Assembly: GCF_001542905.1 (NCBI RefSeq)
Contig: NZ_LOAJ01000001.1
Location: forward strand, 1,364,001 to 1,428,000
Direction of reading: 5' to 3'
Source: Halorubrum aethiopicum
GTDB lineage: Archaea > Halobacteriota > Halobacteria > Halobacteriales > Haloferacaceae
Length of the DNA stretch: 64,000 nucleotides
The notes beneath the pieces were generated by a model. It did not search any database and was not told where the DNA came from. It saw only the letters and a list, made by a program, of their open reading frames with translations. Within the stretch, counting starts at the first letter, position 1, and every line of letters begins with the position of its first letter. Positions 35,498 through 44,519 of this stretch are shown piece by piece. The position numbers and the translations under genes were made by a program.

Positions 35498-35750
35498 GGT
35501 GGCGCGCCTCCGAGCGAGCCATCGGCTCGCGAGGAGCCCGCGAGGGACGCGGCGACTGAAAGGAGCCGCGAGGCTGGGGAGGTGTGAGGCGCAGTTGCGG
35601 GGCGGTTGGGCGGGACTCAAAGGGGCAGCCGGCTCCGGGAAGACGGCCGACGCAAGGACCGCAGGAGCGAACGCAGTGAGCGAGGAGCGCAGCGAGGCTC
35701 TCGACCGGAGCCGGCTGGGGCTTTGAAAGAGTTCACCGCGCCAACAACGA
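35498..35750 (+). repeat. Structured intergenic repeat, copy 1
   Basis: This copy starts GGTGGCGCGCC and includes GAGGCTGGGGAGGTGTGAGG, GGGACTCAAAGGGG and GGCTGGGGCTTTG, ending near GTTCACCGCGCCAACAACGAT. The arms 35626-35638 and 35705-35717 are perfectly complementary over 13 bases; a smaller hairpin is at 35514-35520 with 35524-35530. It occupies most of the gene-free stretch 35297-35964, between two divergent promoters. The remainder holds the HU promoter (to 35400) and a T-rich run at 35752-35760. No conserved reading frame is shared with other copies. Confidence 0.85.
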
Positions 35751-35964
35751 TCTCTTTTTTATTACCTCGATCACCGATGAAATACCTGTACCACTAGCAC
35801 TCGAAACATGACGGCCGTTTCAGTTCAGGTCACCTTTATCGAAGGACATCAATGAAGCCCTCGTCCACTCACCCTCCTTCGTCGTGCTCTCTTCCGTCCT
35901 TCTCCCGTCCGCCCTCGAAGTCGCCGGGCGGACTGCTTAATACGCGCCGGGCGAACCCTTCGGC

Positions 35965-36531
35965 GTGGACGAACTCGTCGTGCGCACCGAGGTGTACGCC
36001 GACCCGGAGACGGTGTACGAGTTCCTGCTGGACTTTCAAGGCTACGCCCACTACTCCGAGTACCTCCGGGAGGTCCGGATGCTCGCGGGCGACGGCGGAC
36101 CCGGAACCCGCTACGCGCTCACGTTCGCGTGGTGGAAGCTCACCTACACCGCGCGCTCGAAGGTGACCGGCGTCGAACCACCCGAGCGGATCGACTGGGA
36201 GATCACGAAGGACATCGACGCGGGCGGCTGTTGGCGGGTGACGCCGCTCGGGGACGACGAGGCGAGCGAGACGACGGGGGACGCAGAGGAGACCGGCGAG
36301 AGCGACGAGCCGAGATGTGAGGTCGCCCTCGAGGTCGAGTTCGATCCGGGATCGGCGAGCCCGAACGCGCTCGACCTCCCGCGGCTCGTCTCGTTCGACT
36401 GGGTGTTGAAGAAGGCGATCCCGCTCATCCGGTCGGAGGCCGAACGGGTGGTCGAGCGGGCGGTGCGGGACCTGGAGGGCTCGACGCGGGACGTCGAACT
36501 CGACGTGTACGTCGACTCCGATCGGATCTGA
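35965..36531 (+). CDS. SRPBCC (START/polyketide cyclase-like) family protein
   Basis: A 188-residue single-domain protein of the Coq10/SRPBCC superfamily. DELVVRTEVYADPETVYEFLLDFQGYAHYSEYLREV is the typical first strand and helices, and a C-terminal helix runs through the RSEAERVVERAVRDLE segment. A short acidic insertion near residue 100 is halophile-like. The fold binds hydrophobic ligands; the ligand is unknown. Translation starts with GTG at 35965, preceded by a CTTAATA TATA-like site at about the leaderless distance. Confidence 0.78.
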   Translation: MDELVVRTEVYADPETVYEFLLDFQGYAHYSEYLREVRMLAGDGGPGTRYALTFAWWKLTYTARSKVTGVEPPERIDWEITKDIDAGGCWRVTPLGDDEASETTGDAEETGESDEPRCEVALEVEFDPGSASPNALDLPRLVSFDWVLKKAIPLIRSEAERVVERAVRDLEGSTRDVELDVYVDSDRI

Positions 36532-36620
36532 ATCGTCGCCGGCGCGGTTCGATCCGCACCGACCGATCCCCGAGTCGAAGGCCTTAATATACGCAACGGG
36601 GAACTGGTGGATGCGTACGA

Positions 36621-36692
36621 GGGCTCGTAGATCAGTGGTAGATCATCCCCCTGGCACGGGGAAGGCCCGGGGTTCAAATCCCCGCGAGTCCA
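36621..36692 (+). tRNA. tRNA-Ala (GGC)
   Basis: A 72-nucleotide cloverleaf: the acceptor GGGCTCG pairs with CGAGTCC (one G-U), the anticodon stem TCCCC/GGGGA encloses loop CTGGCAC with anticodon GGC, and the T arm is CGGGGTTCAAATCCCCG. The discriminator base is A, and CCA is not encoded. It reads GCC and GCU alanine codons. Confidence 0.95.
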
Positions 36693-36730
36693 TGTTTCCG
36701 CGCCGCGAGCAACGTCCCAATCCGTGACTT

Positions 36731-37213
36731 TCACCGAACCTCGAGTCGTAACTCCACGTCCGCGCCGTCGGCGAGTGCGGCCACGAGGTCGCGGTCGAGG
36801 TCGGCGGCCGCCGCGTCGGCGTCGACCAGGATCGTCCGCTCGTCGTCGGTGTACTCGCTCGTCCGGCCGACCATCGACCGGTCGTCGACGAGCGCGAGAC
36901 CGGGGTCGCCCCGGCCGACGACCGTCTCCGTGTGTGTCTCGCCGTCCTCGGCCTCGACCGTGATCGTCGCCGTGATCGTCGCCTCGGGGTCCCGACACGC
37001 CTCCCGGAAGGCCGCGGAGAAGTCCCGCGGGGTTCGGTCGGCCGCGACGCCGAGGATACAGTCGCCCGCGGGCGTGAGCCAGTCGTCGGTCGTGAACTCG
37101 AAGGTGCTCGCATGCTCGGCGGTGACGTTCTCGTGGCCGCGCGCGCGGACGACCTCGACGCGTTCGACGTGCGGGTCGCCGGCTGGGTGGTCGTCGACGG
37201 GGTCGTCGCTCAT
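36731..37213 (-). CDS. DUF371 family protein
   Basis: A 160-residue archaeal protein of the DUF371 family. GHENVTAEHASTFEFTTDDWL and LTPAGDCILGVAAD (about residues 26-61) are the conserved core. No function is known. It is probably soluble and cytoplasmic, with no signal or membrane segment. It ends 38 bases beyond the alanine tRNA, on the opposite strand. Confidence 0.82.
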   Translation of the reverse strand: MSDDPVDDHPAGDPHVERVEVVRARGHENVTAEHASTFEFTTDDWLTPAGDCILGVAADRTPRDFSAAFREACRDPEATITATITVEAEDGETHTETVVGRGDPGLALVDDRSMVGRTSEYTDDERTILVDADAAAADLDRDLVAALADGADVELRLEVR

Positions 37214-37302
37214 GCTCGTCGGGTCGGCGGCGACGCGACAAGTGGCCGTCGCTTCGGCCGGCGGCGCGTCACGTCGTGCTGCGCCGCGTCACATCTTCCC
37301 GC

Positions 37303-38133
37303 TCACACGTCCGCCCCCTCGGCGAGCGCGGGGACGAGCCGGACCGGGTTCTTCGCGAAGACGCGGCGCATCAGGTCCTCGGAGACGTCGAGGGTCAACA
37401 CCTCCATCACGCCGACGTTCGGGTGGACGTGGGGCGCGCCGGAGCCGAACACGACGCGGTCGGGGTGTTCCAACACCCCGCGTTCGAGGATCTCGCGGTA
37501 GCGCACGGCGCTCGTGTCGACGTAGAGGCGGTCGTGCTCCTCCAGGAGGTCGAGCGTCCGGTTCATCAGCCCGGTGTCGAGCGGGTAGCCGCCGAAGCTC
37601 GCGAGCACCACGGGGAAGTCGTAGCCGAGCAGCTCGCGCTCGACCGCGTCGGGCGGGAACTCCCGTCCGCCGTGGACGATGACGGGGAGGTCGGCCGCCT
37701 CCAGCCGTTCGAGGACGTCCGCGTTCGGCAGCCCGTCGTGCGGGGGGACGAGTTTGAACCCGTGGAACCGGTCGTCGTAGGAGTACTGCTCGACGTCGTC
37801 GGGGCGGGCGTGGTGGTCGTCGCGCTCGGCCCTGAGGTTGCGGACGGCGGAGACGGGCCCGTTTCCGGGATCCCTGGGGCCGTTGAGCCGGGCGAACGCG
37901 ACGAACGGACGGTCGACGGCGAGCCGCGCGACCGCGTTGTTGGCGCGGAGGTAGCTCCGTCCGGCGGCGCGGCGGCCGGGGCTCGCGACCGCGCGGACGA
38001 TCCCCGCCTGGTGCATCTCGCGTTCGAGCCGCTCGGGCGTGATGTCCCGGCCGTGTGCGGCGACGGAGGCCTCGTCCGGGTCGAGGGACGCGTGGGTGTC
38101 GACGATCCGGAAGTCGTGTTCCAACCCCAGCAT
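37303..38133 (-). CDS. Amidohydrolase-family TIM-barrel protein
   Basis: A 276-residue protein resembling metal-dependent amidohydrolases of the PTPS-like/Amidohydro_2 group. Visible elements are IVDTHASLDPDE (residues 10-21), FHGFKLVPPHDG, LPVIVHGGREFP and the C-terminal RVVFGSGAPHVHPNVG. The first HxH of canonical members is THASL, so one metal ligand is lost, while later histidines remain. The catalytic status is therefore uncertain. It is divergent from the thermosome gene and shares the 147-base promoter region with it. Confidence 0.72.
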   Translation of the reverse strand: MLGLEHDFRIVDTHASLDPDEASVAAHGRDITPERLEREMHQAGIVRAVASPGRRAAGRSYLRANNAVARLAVDRPFVAFARLNGPRDPGNGPVSAVRNLRAERDDHHARPDDVEQYSYDDRFHGFKLVPPHDGLPNADVLERLEAADLPVIVHGGREFPPDAVERELLGYDFPVVLASFGGYPLDTGLMNRTLDLLEEHDRLYVDTSAVRYREILERGVLEHPDRVVFGSGAPHVHPNVGVMEVLTLDVSEDLMRRVFAKNPVRLVPALAEGADV

Positions 38134-38243
38134 TCGCGTGGGTATCCCACGCGTGGCGCATGTGCCTGTCGGTCCGACGATACGAGGTCGCCTCGCCGAC
38201 CGACCCGCTCCCTTCGGGCGATCTCAGCCGATCAGGAGCGATA

Positions 38244-38252
38244 CGTATATAT
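38244..38252 (+). promoter_or_regulatory. TATA box of the thermosome gene
   Basis: CGTATATATAG lies about 33 bases before the ATG at 38281, predicting a leader of only a few bases. It is a strong consensus box, as expected for a chaperonin gene. Confidence 0.6.
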
Positions 38253-38280
38253 AGAACCGCTGACCGAGTATCCGCAACGT

Positions 38281-39840
38281 ATGGCATCCCGTACTCAACC
38301 GATCTACGTGCTCTCGGAGGACAGCGAACGAACGCGCGGCCGCGCCGCCCAGGAGTCCAACATCGCGGCGGGGAAGGCCGTCGCCGAGGCCGTTCGCACG
38401 ACGCTCGGGCCTCGCGGGATGGACAAGATGCTCGTCGACTCGACGGGGACGGTCGTGATCACGAACGACGGGGCGACGATCCTCGATCAAATGGACATCG
38501 ACCACCCCGCGGCCCAGATGATCGTCGAGGTCGCGGAGTCCCAGGAGGAGTCCGTGGGCGACGGGACCACGACCGCGGCCGTGCTCCTCGGCGAACTCCT
38601 CTCGCGGGCGGAGGACCTGCTCGAGGACGACCTCCACCCGACCGTGATCGTCGAGGGGTACGCCGAGGCGGCCCGGCTGGCGAACGAGGCGGTGGACGAG
38701 CAGCTGATCGACGTCGCCGACGCGGACGACCTCCTCGCGGAGGTCGCGGAGTCGTCGATGACGGGGAAGGGCACCGGCGACACCGCCGCCCGCGAGCTGG
38801 CCGACCTCGTCGTCGAGGCGATCGAGCGGGTCGCCGAGGACGGGATCGACCGCGACGCGGTCCACGTCCACCCGCGAGTCGGCGCGGCGTCGTCCGCGAC
38901 GGAGCTCGTCGACGGGGTCGTCCTCGAGGAGGAGCCCGTCCACGACGGGATGCCCCGGACGGTCGAGGACGCCTCGGTGGCGGTCCTCGACACGAAACTG
39001 GAGGTCCGGCAGGGCGGCGTCGACGCGGAGTACTCGATCACCTCGGTCGACGGACTCGAGGCGGCGCTGAAGGCGGAGGACGACGAGCTCCGCGGCTACG
39101 CCGCGGCCCTCTCCGAGGCCGGCGTCGACGTCCTGGTCTGCCGGAAGGCGATCGACGATCGCGTGGCCGGCCACCTCGCCGACGCCGGGATCCTCGCCTT
39201 CGAGAGCGTGAAGTCCTCCGACGCCACCGACGTCGCCCGCGTGACGGGCGCGAAGCGGCTCGGGACCCTCGACGACATCGAGGAGGCCGATCTCGGCCGC
39301 GCGGAGTCGATCGCCGTCGAGAGCGAGGGCGACGACGACCTCGTCTTCGTCCGCGGCGGCGACGCGAGCCGGGCGGTGACCCTCCTCGTGCGCGGCTCGA
39401 CCGACCACGTCGTCGACGAGCTCGAACGCGCGGTGAACGACGCGGTCGACGCGGTCGTCGCCGCCCGCGAGGAGGGGATCGTCCCCGGAGCGGGCGCGAC
39501 CGAGGTCGCGATCGCGGCGCACCTCCGCAGGGCGTCGGCCTCCGTGGAGGGGCGCAAACAGCTCGCGATCGAGGCGTTCGCGGACGCCGTCGACGCGCTC
39601 CCCCGCACGCTGGCGGAGAACGCCGGTTCGGACCCGATCGACACCCTCGTCGACCTGCGGGCGACCCACGACCGCGAGGGCCGAGCGGGCGTCATCGCCG
39701 ACCGCCGGATCGCCCGCGTCGGCGACCCCCTGGAGGCGGGGATCGTCGATCCCGCCGCGGTGAAACGCGAGGCCGTCGACTCCGCGACCGAGGCGGCGAC
39801 GATGCTCCTCCGGATCGACGACGTGATCTCCGCGGAGTAG
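38281..39840 (+). CDS. Thermosome (group II chaperonin) subunit, CCT3-like
   Basis: A 519-residue chaperonin that folds proteins in an ATP-driven double ring. [28 protein letters not shown] (residues about 24-51), [19 protein letters not shown] and [11 protein letters not shown] (equatorial ATP site) are diagnostic. [16 protein letters not shown] is the conserved C-terminal equatorial element. It ends at ISAE with no Gly/Met-rich tail, like the shorter third subunit of haloarchaea. A single subunit gene lies here, so partner subunits must be elsewhere. It has its own promoter and converges with ychF. Confidence 0.93.
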   Translation: MASRTQPIYVLSEDSERTRGRAAQESNIAAGKAVAEAVRTTLGPRGMDKMLVDSTGTVVITNDGATILDQMDIDHPAAQMIVEVAESQEESVGDGTTTAAVLLGELLSRAEDLLEDDLHPTVIVEGYAEAARLANEAVDEQLIDVADADDLLAEVAESSMTGKGTGDTAARELADLVVEAIERVAEDGIDRDAVHVHPRVGAASSATELVDGVVLEEEPVHDGMPRTVEDASVAVLDTKLEVRQGGVDAEYSITSVDGLEAALKAEDDELRGYAAALSEAGVDVLVCRKAIDDRVAGHLADAGILAFESVKSSDATDVARVTGAKRLGTLDDIEEADLGRAESIAVESEGDDDLVFVRGGDASRAVTLLVRGSTDHVVDELERAVNDAVDAVVAAREEGIVPGAGATEVAIAAHLRRASASVEGRKQLAIEAFADAVDALPRTLAENAGSDPIDTLVDLRATHDREGRAGVIADRRIARVGDPLEAGIVDPAAVKREAVDSATEAATMLLRIDDVISAE

Positions 39841-39874
39841 ACCGGTAGACTGAGCGGTCGCGTTCCTTTCAGCC

Positions 39875-41062
39875 CTACGGCCCCGCAGTCGAGACGATCT
39901 TCACCACGTCGCCCTCCGAGAGGGTGTGGTCCTCGCCGATCCGCCGGCTCGACCGCGCGTCGACCGCGTGGAGGTACCCCTCGCCGATGTCGGTGTGGAC
40001 CGCGTACGCGAGGTCGGGCGGGGTGGCCCCCTCGGGAAGCAGGAACGCGTCGGGGAGGACGTTCCCCGTTCCGTCGGTCCACTTGCTCGCGTCCTGGACG
40101 GGGTAGACCGTGATCCGGTCGAGCAGGTCGTAGACGGCCGCGTTCAGCGCGGCCTGGACGCCGGTCCCGCCGAGCCGCTCCATCACGTCGCGGATCGCGT
40201 CGAGGCCGGCGCGCTGCTCGTCGGAGACGTCGCCGAGGACCTCGAAGTCGGGGTCGCCGGGGTCGTACGAGACGACGCTCGCCTCGGCGGCCCGCCGGAG
40301 CGCGAGTTCGCCGTCCGCGGTCGCCGGAACGACCGGCTTGTCGGTCGCCTCGCGGAGCCGCTCGAGGGTCTCCGCGGGCGCGACGTCGGCCTTGTTCGCG
40401 ACGACGACCATGGGCTTCGTCCGGCGGCGGATCGCGCGGGCCAGCGCCTCGCGGTCCGCGTCCTCCCAGCGCTTCGGGTCGGCGGGGTACTCCAGCCCGC
40501 GGAGCACCGCCGCCACGTCGGCCTCGGTCGCGCCGACTCCCGTGAGCATCTCGGTGAGCGTCTCGTCGAGGTCGAAGTCCGGCGCGCGCGACTTCCGCTC
40601 GACGCCCTCCCAGTTGTCGCCGATCACGCCGGCGAGCCAGAGGTCCATCTCGGTCTCGATGAAGTCCACCTCGTCGACCGGGTCGTGGCTGCCGGCCTCG
40701 ACGGGCTCGCCCTCGGCGTTCGTCGCCCCCGAGGCGTCGACGACGTTCAACACCACGTCCGCGTTCGTCAGCTCGTCGAGGAACTGGTTCCCGAGTCCCT
40801 TTCCCTCGTGTGCGCCGGGGACGAGCCCGGCCACGTCGAGGAGTTCGACCGGGACGTATCTGGTCCCATCGTGACAGCGCTCGTTCCCGCAGCGCTCCTC
40901 GCGGTCGAGACAGGGGCACTCCGTGCGGACCGCGGTGACCCCGCGGTTGGCGTCGATCGTCGTGAACGGGTAGTTGGCGACGTCGACGTCGGCCATCGTC
41001 GCGGCGGTGTAGAAGGTGGACTTGCCGGCGTTCGGCTTCCCCGCCAGAGCGACCGTGATCAT
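39875..41062 (-). CDS. ychF: YchF/OLA1 family GTP/ATP-binding protein
   Basis: A 395-residue OBG-family P-loop protein. GKPNAGKSTF (residues 8-17) is the Walker A motif, PVELLDVAGLVPGAHEGKGLG the switch II region and VVVANKAD the NKxD motif. A four-cysteine insertion (CPC, then CGNERC, residues about 49-62) probably binds zinc, as in archaeal members. The last 80 residues form a TGS domain (AYAVHTDIGEGYLHAVDA). It works on ribosomes or translation stress in studied organisms. Structured repeat copy 2 lies just upstream of its start. Confidence 0.92.
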   Translation of the reverse strand: MITVALAGKPNAGKSTFYTAATMADVDVANYPFTTIDANRGVTAVRTECPCLDREERCGNERCHDGTRYVPVELLDVAGLVPGAHEGKGLGNQFLDELTNADVVLNVVDASGATNAEGEPVEAGSHDPVDEVDFIETEMDLWLAGVIGDNWEGVERKSRAPDFDLDETLTEMLTGVGATEADVAAVLRGLEYPADPKRWEDADREALARAIRRRTKPMVVVANKADVAPAETLERLREATDKPVVPATADGELALRRAAEASVVSYDPGDPDFEVLGDVSDEQRAGLDAIRDVMERLGGTGVQAALNAAVYDLLDRITVYPVQDASKWTDGTGNVLPDAFLLPEGATPPDLAYAVHTDIGEGYLHAVDARSSRRIGEDHTLSEGDVVKIVSTAGP

Positions 41063-41152
41063 GGTCGTGGGTCGCGGCCCCGCGAAAAGCGCCTTTCGGT
41101 CGGACGCTGTGAGGTCGGGCGGTCCTCATCGGCAACCCATGATCTCAATTGC

Positions 41153-41467
41153 GGTGGCGCGCCTGCGAGCGGTCGTCCTTGACGACCGCGAGTCAGTCCG
41201 CGAGGGACGCCACGAGCGAAGCGAGTGGCGAGGCTGGGGAGGTGTGAGGTGCGGGACGGTTGCGGTCGGGTGGGACTCAAAGGGGGAGTCGCGATTCCCG
41301 CGAGCGTAAGCGAGCGGGAAGTCGAGAGACGAAGTCTCTCGGAAGGACGAAGCCCGGCGACGTAAGCACCGCAGCGAAGGAGCGAGTGAAACGAGCGACT
41401 GAGCGAGGAGCGCAACGAGCCGCGCGAGTCCTCGCGGCTGGGGCTTTGCCAGTGTTCGTCACCGATC
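41153..41467 (+). repeat. Structured intergenic repeat, copy 2
   Basis: This copy has the shared blocks GGTGGCGCGCC, GCGAGGCTGGGGAGGTGTG, GGGACTCAAAGGGGG and GGCTGGGGCTTTG. Hairpin arms GCGGTCGTC (41169-41177) and GACGACCGC (41181-41189) differ in sequence from those in other copies but pair perfectly. AGTCGCGA (41287-41294) pairs with TCGCGGCT (41432-41439, one G-U). It fills most of the gap 41063-41491 between two minus-strand GTPase genes. Confidence 0.85.
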
Positions 41468-41491
41468 TGACCCCCGCAGTAACTCACAATT

Positions 41492-42601
41492 TCACTTCCG
41501 AGCGACGATCCGGAGCACGTCTTCATCAGCCAACTCGTGGCCCTTCCCGACCTGCTGGTCGTCGTGTTTCGCGCTCGGGCCCGACACGCGCGCGAACTTG
41601 AACCGCTCGTTGAACTCGCCGCCGATCTTCTCGCAGGCGTCGCCGACGGTGTCGCCCGAAAAGAGGATGAGCGGCTCCTCGTAGTCGACGCCGCGGCCGG
41701 GCTTGTCCATGTAGATCCGGATGAGCCCCAACTCCTCCCAGAGCCGCTCTTTGAGCCCCTCCAGGCCGCGCTCCTCCTCGGCGGAGATGAACACCACGTC
41801 GTCGGGGTCGAGCCCGCGGTCGCGCAGTTCGGACTCGACCGTCGGCAGGTACTCCCTGTCGATGAGGTCCGCCTTGTTGACCGCGACCATCGAGGGGAGA
41901 TAGACGCGGTTGTCCATCACGGCGTCGACGAGCTCGTCGATCGTGAGGTCGTGGGGGATCGTCACCTTGGCGTTGACGTAGCCGTACTCGCGGAGCACCT
42001 GCTTGACGGTGTCCTCCTCGAGGCTCACCTCGTCGCTCATCGTCACGCCGATGCCGTCCTTGTGCGTCTTCCGGATGTTGATGTTCGGCGGCTCGGTGTC
42101 GATCCGGATATTGGTGGCGTACAGCTCCTCGCTCAGCCGGTCGTACTGTTCGATCTCGAAGACGGAGAGCATGAACACGACGAGATCCGCCGTCCGGACG
42201 ACGGACAGTACCTCCTTGCCGCCCCCGCGGCCGCCCGCGGCACCCTCGATCAGCCCCGGCACGTCGAGGATCTGGACGTTCGCGCCGCGGTACTGTAGCA
42301 TGCCGGGGTTGACGTCGAGCGTCGTGAACTCGTAGGAGCCGACCTCGCTGTCGGCGTTGGTGAGGGCGTTGATCAGCGTGGACTTGCCCACGCTCGGGAA
42401 CCCGACGAGCGCGACGGTCGCGTCGCCGTGCTTCTCGACGGCGTAGCCGTGGCCGCCGCCGGCGGAGGACTGGTTCTCCAGTTTCTCCTTTTTCTCCGCG
42501 AGCTTCGCCTTCAGCCGCCCGATGTGTGCCTCCGTGGACTTGTTGTAGGGCGTCTCGGCGATCTCCTCGCGGAGTTCCTCTATCTCTGCTTCCAGTCCCA
42601 T
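41492..42601 (-). CDS. DRG-family GTP-binding protein
   Basis: A 369-residue OBG-family GTPase. MGLEAEIEELREEIAETPYN begins the N-terminal coiled-coil, GFPSVGKSTL is the P-loop, DVPGLIEGAAGGRGGG the switch region and VAVNKAD the base-binding motif. The last 70 residues are a TGS domain, ending in DVLRIVARK. The DRG proteins act in translation elongation. The long upstream in-frame extension to 42778 is rejected because the helix starting at MGLEAEIE is the family N-terminus. The following 288-base gap (42602-42889) holds no recognised feature. Confidence 0.92.
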   Translation of the reverse strand: MGLEAEIEELREEIAETPYNKSTEAHIGRLKAKLAEKKEKLENQSSAGGGHGYAVEKHGDATVALVGFPSVGKSTLINALTNADSEVGSYEFTTLDVNPGMLQYRGANVQILDVPGLIEGAAGGRGGGKEVLSVVRTADLVVFMLSVFEIEQYDRLSEELYATNIRIDTEPPNINIRKTHKDGIGVTMSDEVSLEEDTVKQVLREYGYVNAKVTIPHDLTIDELVDAVMDNRVYLPSMVAVNKADLIDREYLPTVESELRDRGLDPDDVVFISAEEERGLEGLKERLWEELGLIRIYMDKPGRGVDYEEPLILFSGDTVGDACEKIGGEFNERFKFARVSGPSAKHDDQQVGKGHELADEDVLRIVARK

Positions 42602-42889
42602 CGGTACCACCTCGGCCGCTCGACTCGTTAAAAGTGTTCCTTCGACGGCCGTCGGATCGTCGCTCACCGGGCCATCCCCCGGACGCTCCCGGGCACGTGA
42701 CGACGACAACGAGGCCGTCGTGGCGAGCGGGCCGTCGCGGCGATCCGTTCCGACGACGCCGAAACCACGATCGCCCACGTCGACCCGGTCGGAGATGTCG
42801 ACGTAATCTCGCGCGGTAACGATAGACCGGTTGTCAGGGAGACATTTCGATACGGTTATCCGGTGGTCGCCCGTCGCGGCACACGTCGA

Positions 42890-43090
42890 ATGTCCGACGC
42901 CTCGACGTTCCGCGATAGCACGCAGATACTGATTCCCGCCCGGGCGATCGACGGGCTCCGCGACGGGCTCGAAGAGCGGTTCACCCTGACGATCGTCGAG
43001 GCCGACGGTCGGTGTCGGATCATCGGGAGCCCGGCCGAGATCAAGGACGCGAGCGCGTATCTCTCCCGCAACGGCGTGTCGATCGCGTGA
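42890..43090 (+). CDS. Small conserved haloarchaeal protein (VNG_1110C-like)
   Basis: A 66-residue acidic protein with a simple alpha/beta pattern: LIPARAIDGLRDGLEERFTL, then VEADGRCRIIGSPAEIKDAS and a final helix ending in RNGVSIA. It resembles a small single-domain family seen in many haloarchaea and known after a Halobacterium locus, as I recall it. Role is unknown; the fold could be an RNA- or ligand-binding ferredoxin-like one. The ATG at 42890 starts it; a codon nine residues upstream is less likely. Confidence 0.6.
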   Translation: MSDASTFRDSTQILIPARAIDGLRDGLEERFTLTIVEADGRCRIIGSPAEIKDASAYLSRNGVSIA

Positions 43091-43132
43091 TACCTGAAAA
43101 AACGCCGTCGTTCTCGGACCCGTACGTCCCCG

Positions 43133-43585
43133 CTAGCCGATGACGCCGACGAGCAGCTGGACCGCGATCAACACCAGAAAGACCAGCCCGGCCGCGAACG
43201 ACCCGGCGGCGACGCCGTGGGCGTTTCCGAGCCCCCGACCGCGCACGCCGAAGTACGCCCCGAGGAAGACGAAGCCGGTGACGAGCAGGCCGACGACGGC
43301 GAACAGGACCCCGAGGAGCGAGCCGGTGATCCCCTCGACGAACGCGAAGTTCCCGACCGAGAGGACGACGAGCGCGCCGACGCCGAGCGCGATGACGACG
43401 AACGCGATCGACCACACGGCCGGGGTCCGCGCGACCTCGCTCAGCCGTCGAGTGATCGCGGTGTAGGTGTCCTCGGACTCGTCTGCTCCCGGCGCGCGCT
43501 GCCCGCCGATCCGCGCGGCGGCGACGAACGTGGCCAGCACGAGCAGCCCCATCAACGCCGTACTCAAGAGGGTAAGCGAAACCAT
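43133..43585 (-). CDS. Four-helix membrane protein next to cytochrome oxidase genes
   Basis: A 150-residue protein with four predicted membrane helices: residues about 4-22, 58-78, 86-112 and 126-148. A short charged loop (GADESEDTYTAITRRLSEV) follows helix 1. I do not recognise its family. It is divergent from coxB, with 136 bases between the starts, and might help assemble or support the oxidase; this rests only on position. Confidence 0.65.
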   Translation of the reverse strand: MVSLTLLSTALMGLLVLATFVAAARIGGQRAPGADESEDTYTAITRRLSEVARTPAVWSIAFVVIALGVGALVVLSVGNFAFVEGITGSLLGVLFAVVGLLVTGFVFLGAYFGVRGRGLGNAHGVAAGSFAAGLVFLVLIAVQLLVGVIG

Positions 43586-43721
43586 GGTTCCTCGTTACTA
43601 CCCGGTCCGGACGCGTGTACAAATAGCCTTCGTATACGGCCCCGCGGCACCTCCGGACGCCGGCGTACACAAGAGCTAAGTGCGCCATCGCCAAGGGAAC
43701 GATAAGAGCTGAGAGACGAAC

Positions 43722-44519
43722 ATGATAGACCCACTTCCCCTACAACAAGGGACCGACTGGCGGGCACAAGCGGAGGTGTTCGAGGAGATCTTCTTCGTCT
43801 TCCTCACGCTGGGTACCCTCGTCGGTATCATCGTGGTCTCGTACACGTTGTGGAACGTCTACAAGTACCGCGACGACGGCGGCGAACCGGACGAGGACTT
43901 CGACGCGCCGGTCGTCGGCGAGCTGCCCACCGGACAGGGCGGTCCGAAGGCGAAGAAGCTCTTCCTCTCGTTCGGGCTGAGCGCGATCGTCGTCATCAGC
44001 CTCGTCGTGTACGCGTACGGGCTGCTGTTGTATGTCGAGGACGGCCCCGAGACGGGCGACGAGGGCGACATCGAGATCACCGTCGAGGGATACCAGTTCG
44101 GGTGGGAGTACTTCTACCCCAACGGCCACTCGGAGATGAACGAGCTCATCGTCCCCGCCGACCAGCGGATCGACCTGAAGATAACCTCGAGGGACGTGTG
44201 GCACAACTTCGGCTCCTCGGACTTACGGATAAAGTCGGACGCCATCCCCGGTGAGACCAGCGAGACCTGGTTCACCGTGAGTTCCGAGGAGGTCGAGGCC
44301 CAGGGCGGCGAGGCGACGTACCTCGTGGAGTGTTTCGAGCTCTGCGGGGCCGGCCACTCGGCGATGAAAGGGCAGATCACGGTCATCCCGCAAGAGGAGT
44401 GGGAGGAGTGGTACGCGGGCACGGGTAACGCCTCCGAGACGGACAACAGCTCGAGCGTCGAGGGCGACCTCGCCGCCCCGAGCGTTACGGCTCCGGTCGC
44501 CGGAGGTGTCTCCGCATGA
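43722..44519 (+). CDS. coxB: Cytochrome c oxidase subunit II (CuA subunit)
   Basis: A 265-residue oxidase subunit. Two N-terminal membrane helices (residues about 22-45 and 83-104) anchor a cupredoxin domain outside the cell. The CuA ligands are in [14 protein letters not shown], with the earlier conserved histidine in SRDVWHNF. It accepts electrons from a membrane or blue-copper donor and passes them to heme a. No signal peptide cleavage site is clear. It overlaps the next gene by four bases (ATGA). Confidence 0.95.
   Translation: MIDPLPLQQGTDWRAQAEVFEEIFFVFLTLGTLVGIIVVSYTLWNVYKYRDDGGEPDEDFDAPVVGELPTGQGGPKAKKLFLSFGLSAIVVISLVVYAYGLLLYVEDGPETGDEGDIEITVEGYQFGWEYFYPNGHSEMNELIVPADQRIDLKITSRDVWHNFGSSDLRIKSDAIPGETSETWFTVSSEEVEAQGGEATYLVECFELCGAGHSAMKGQITVIPQEEWEEWYAGTGNASETDNSSSVEGDLAAPSVTAPVAGGVSA

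Noticed and set aside
35499-35797. Short reading frames within the structured repeats (also at 41260, 47282 and 59895)
   Set aside because: Frames are not conserved between copies, composition is Arg-rich, and conserved blocks fall in different frames.
36621-36692. The alanine tRNA as an integration site
   Set aside because: No partial duplicate of its 3' end was noticed nearby, and the adjacent genes are ordinary core genes.
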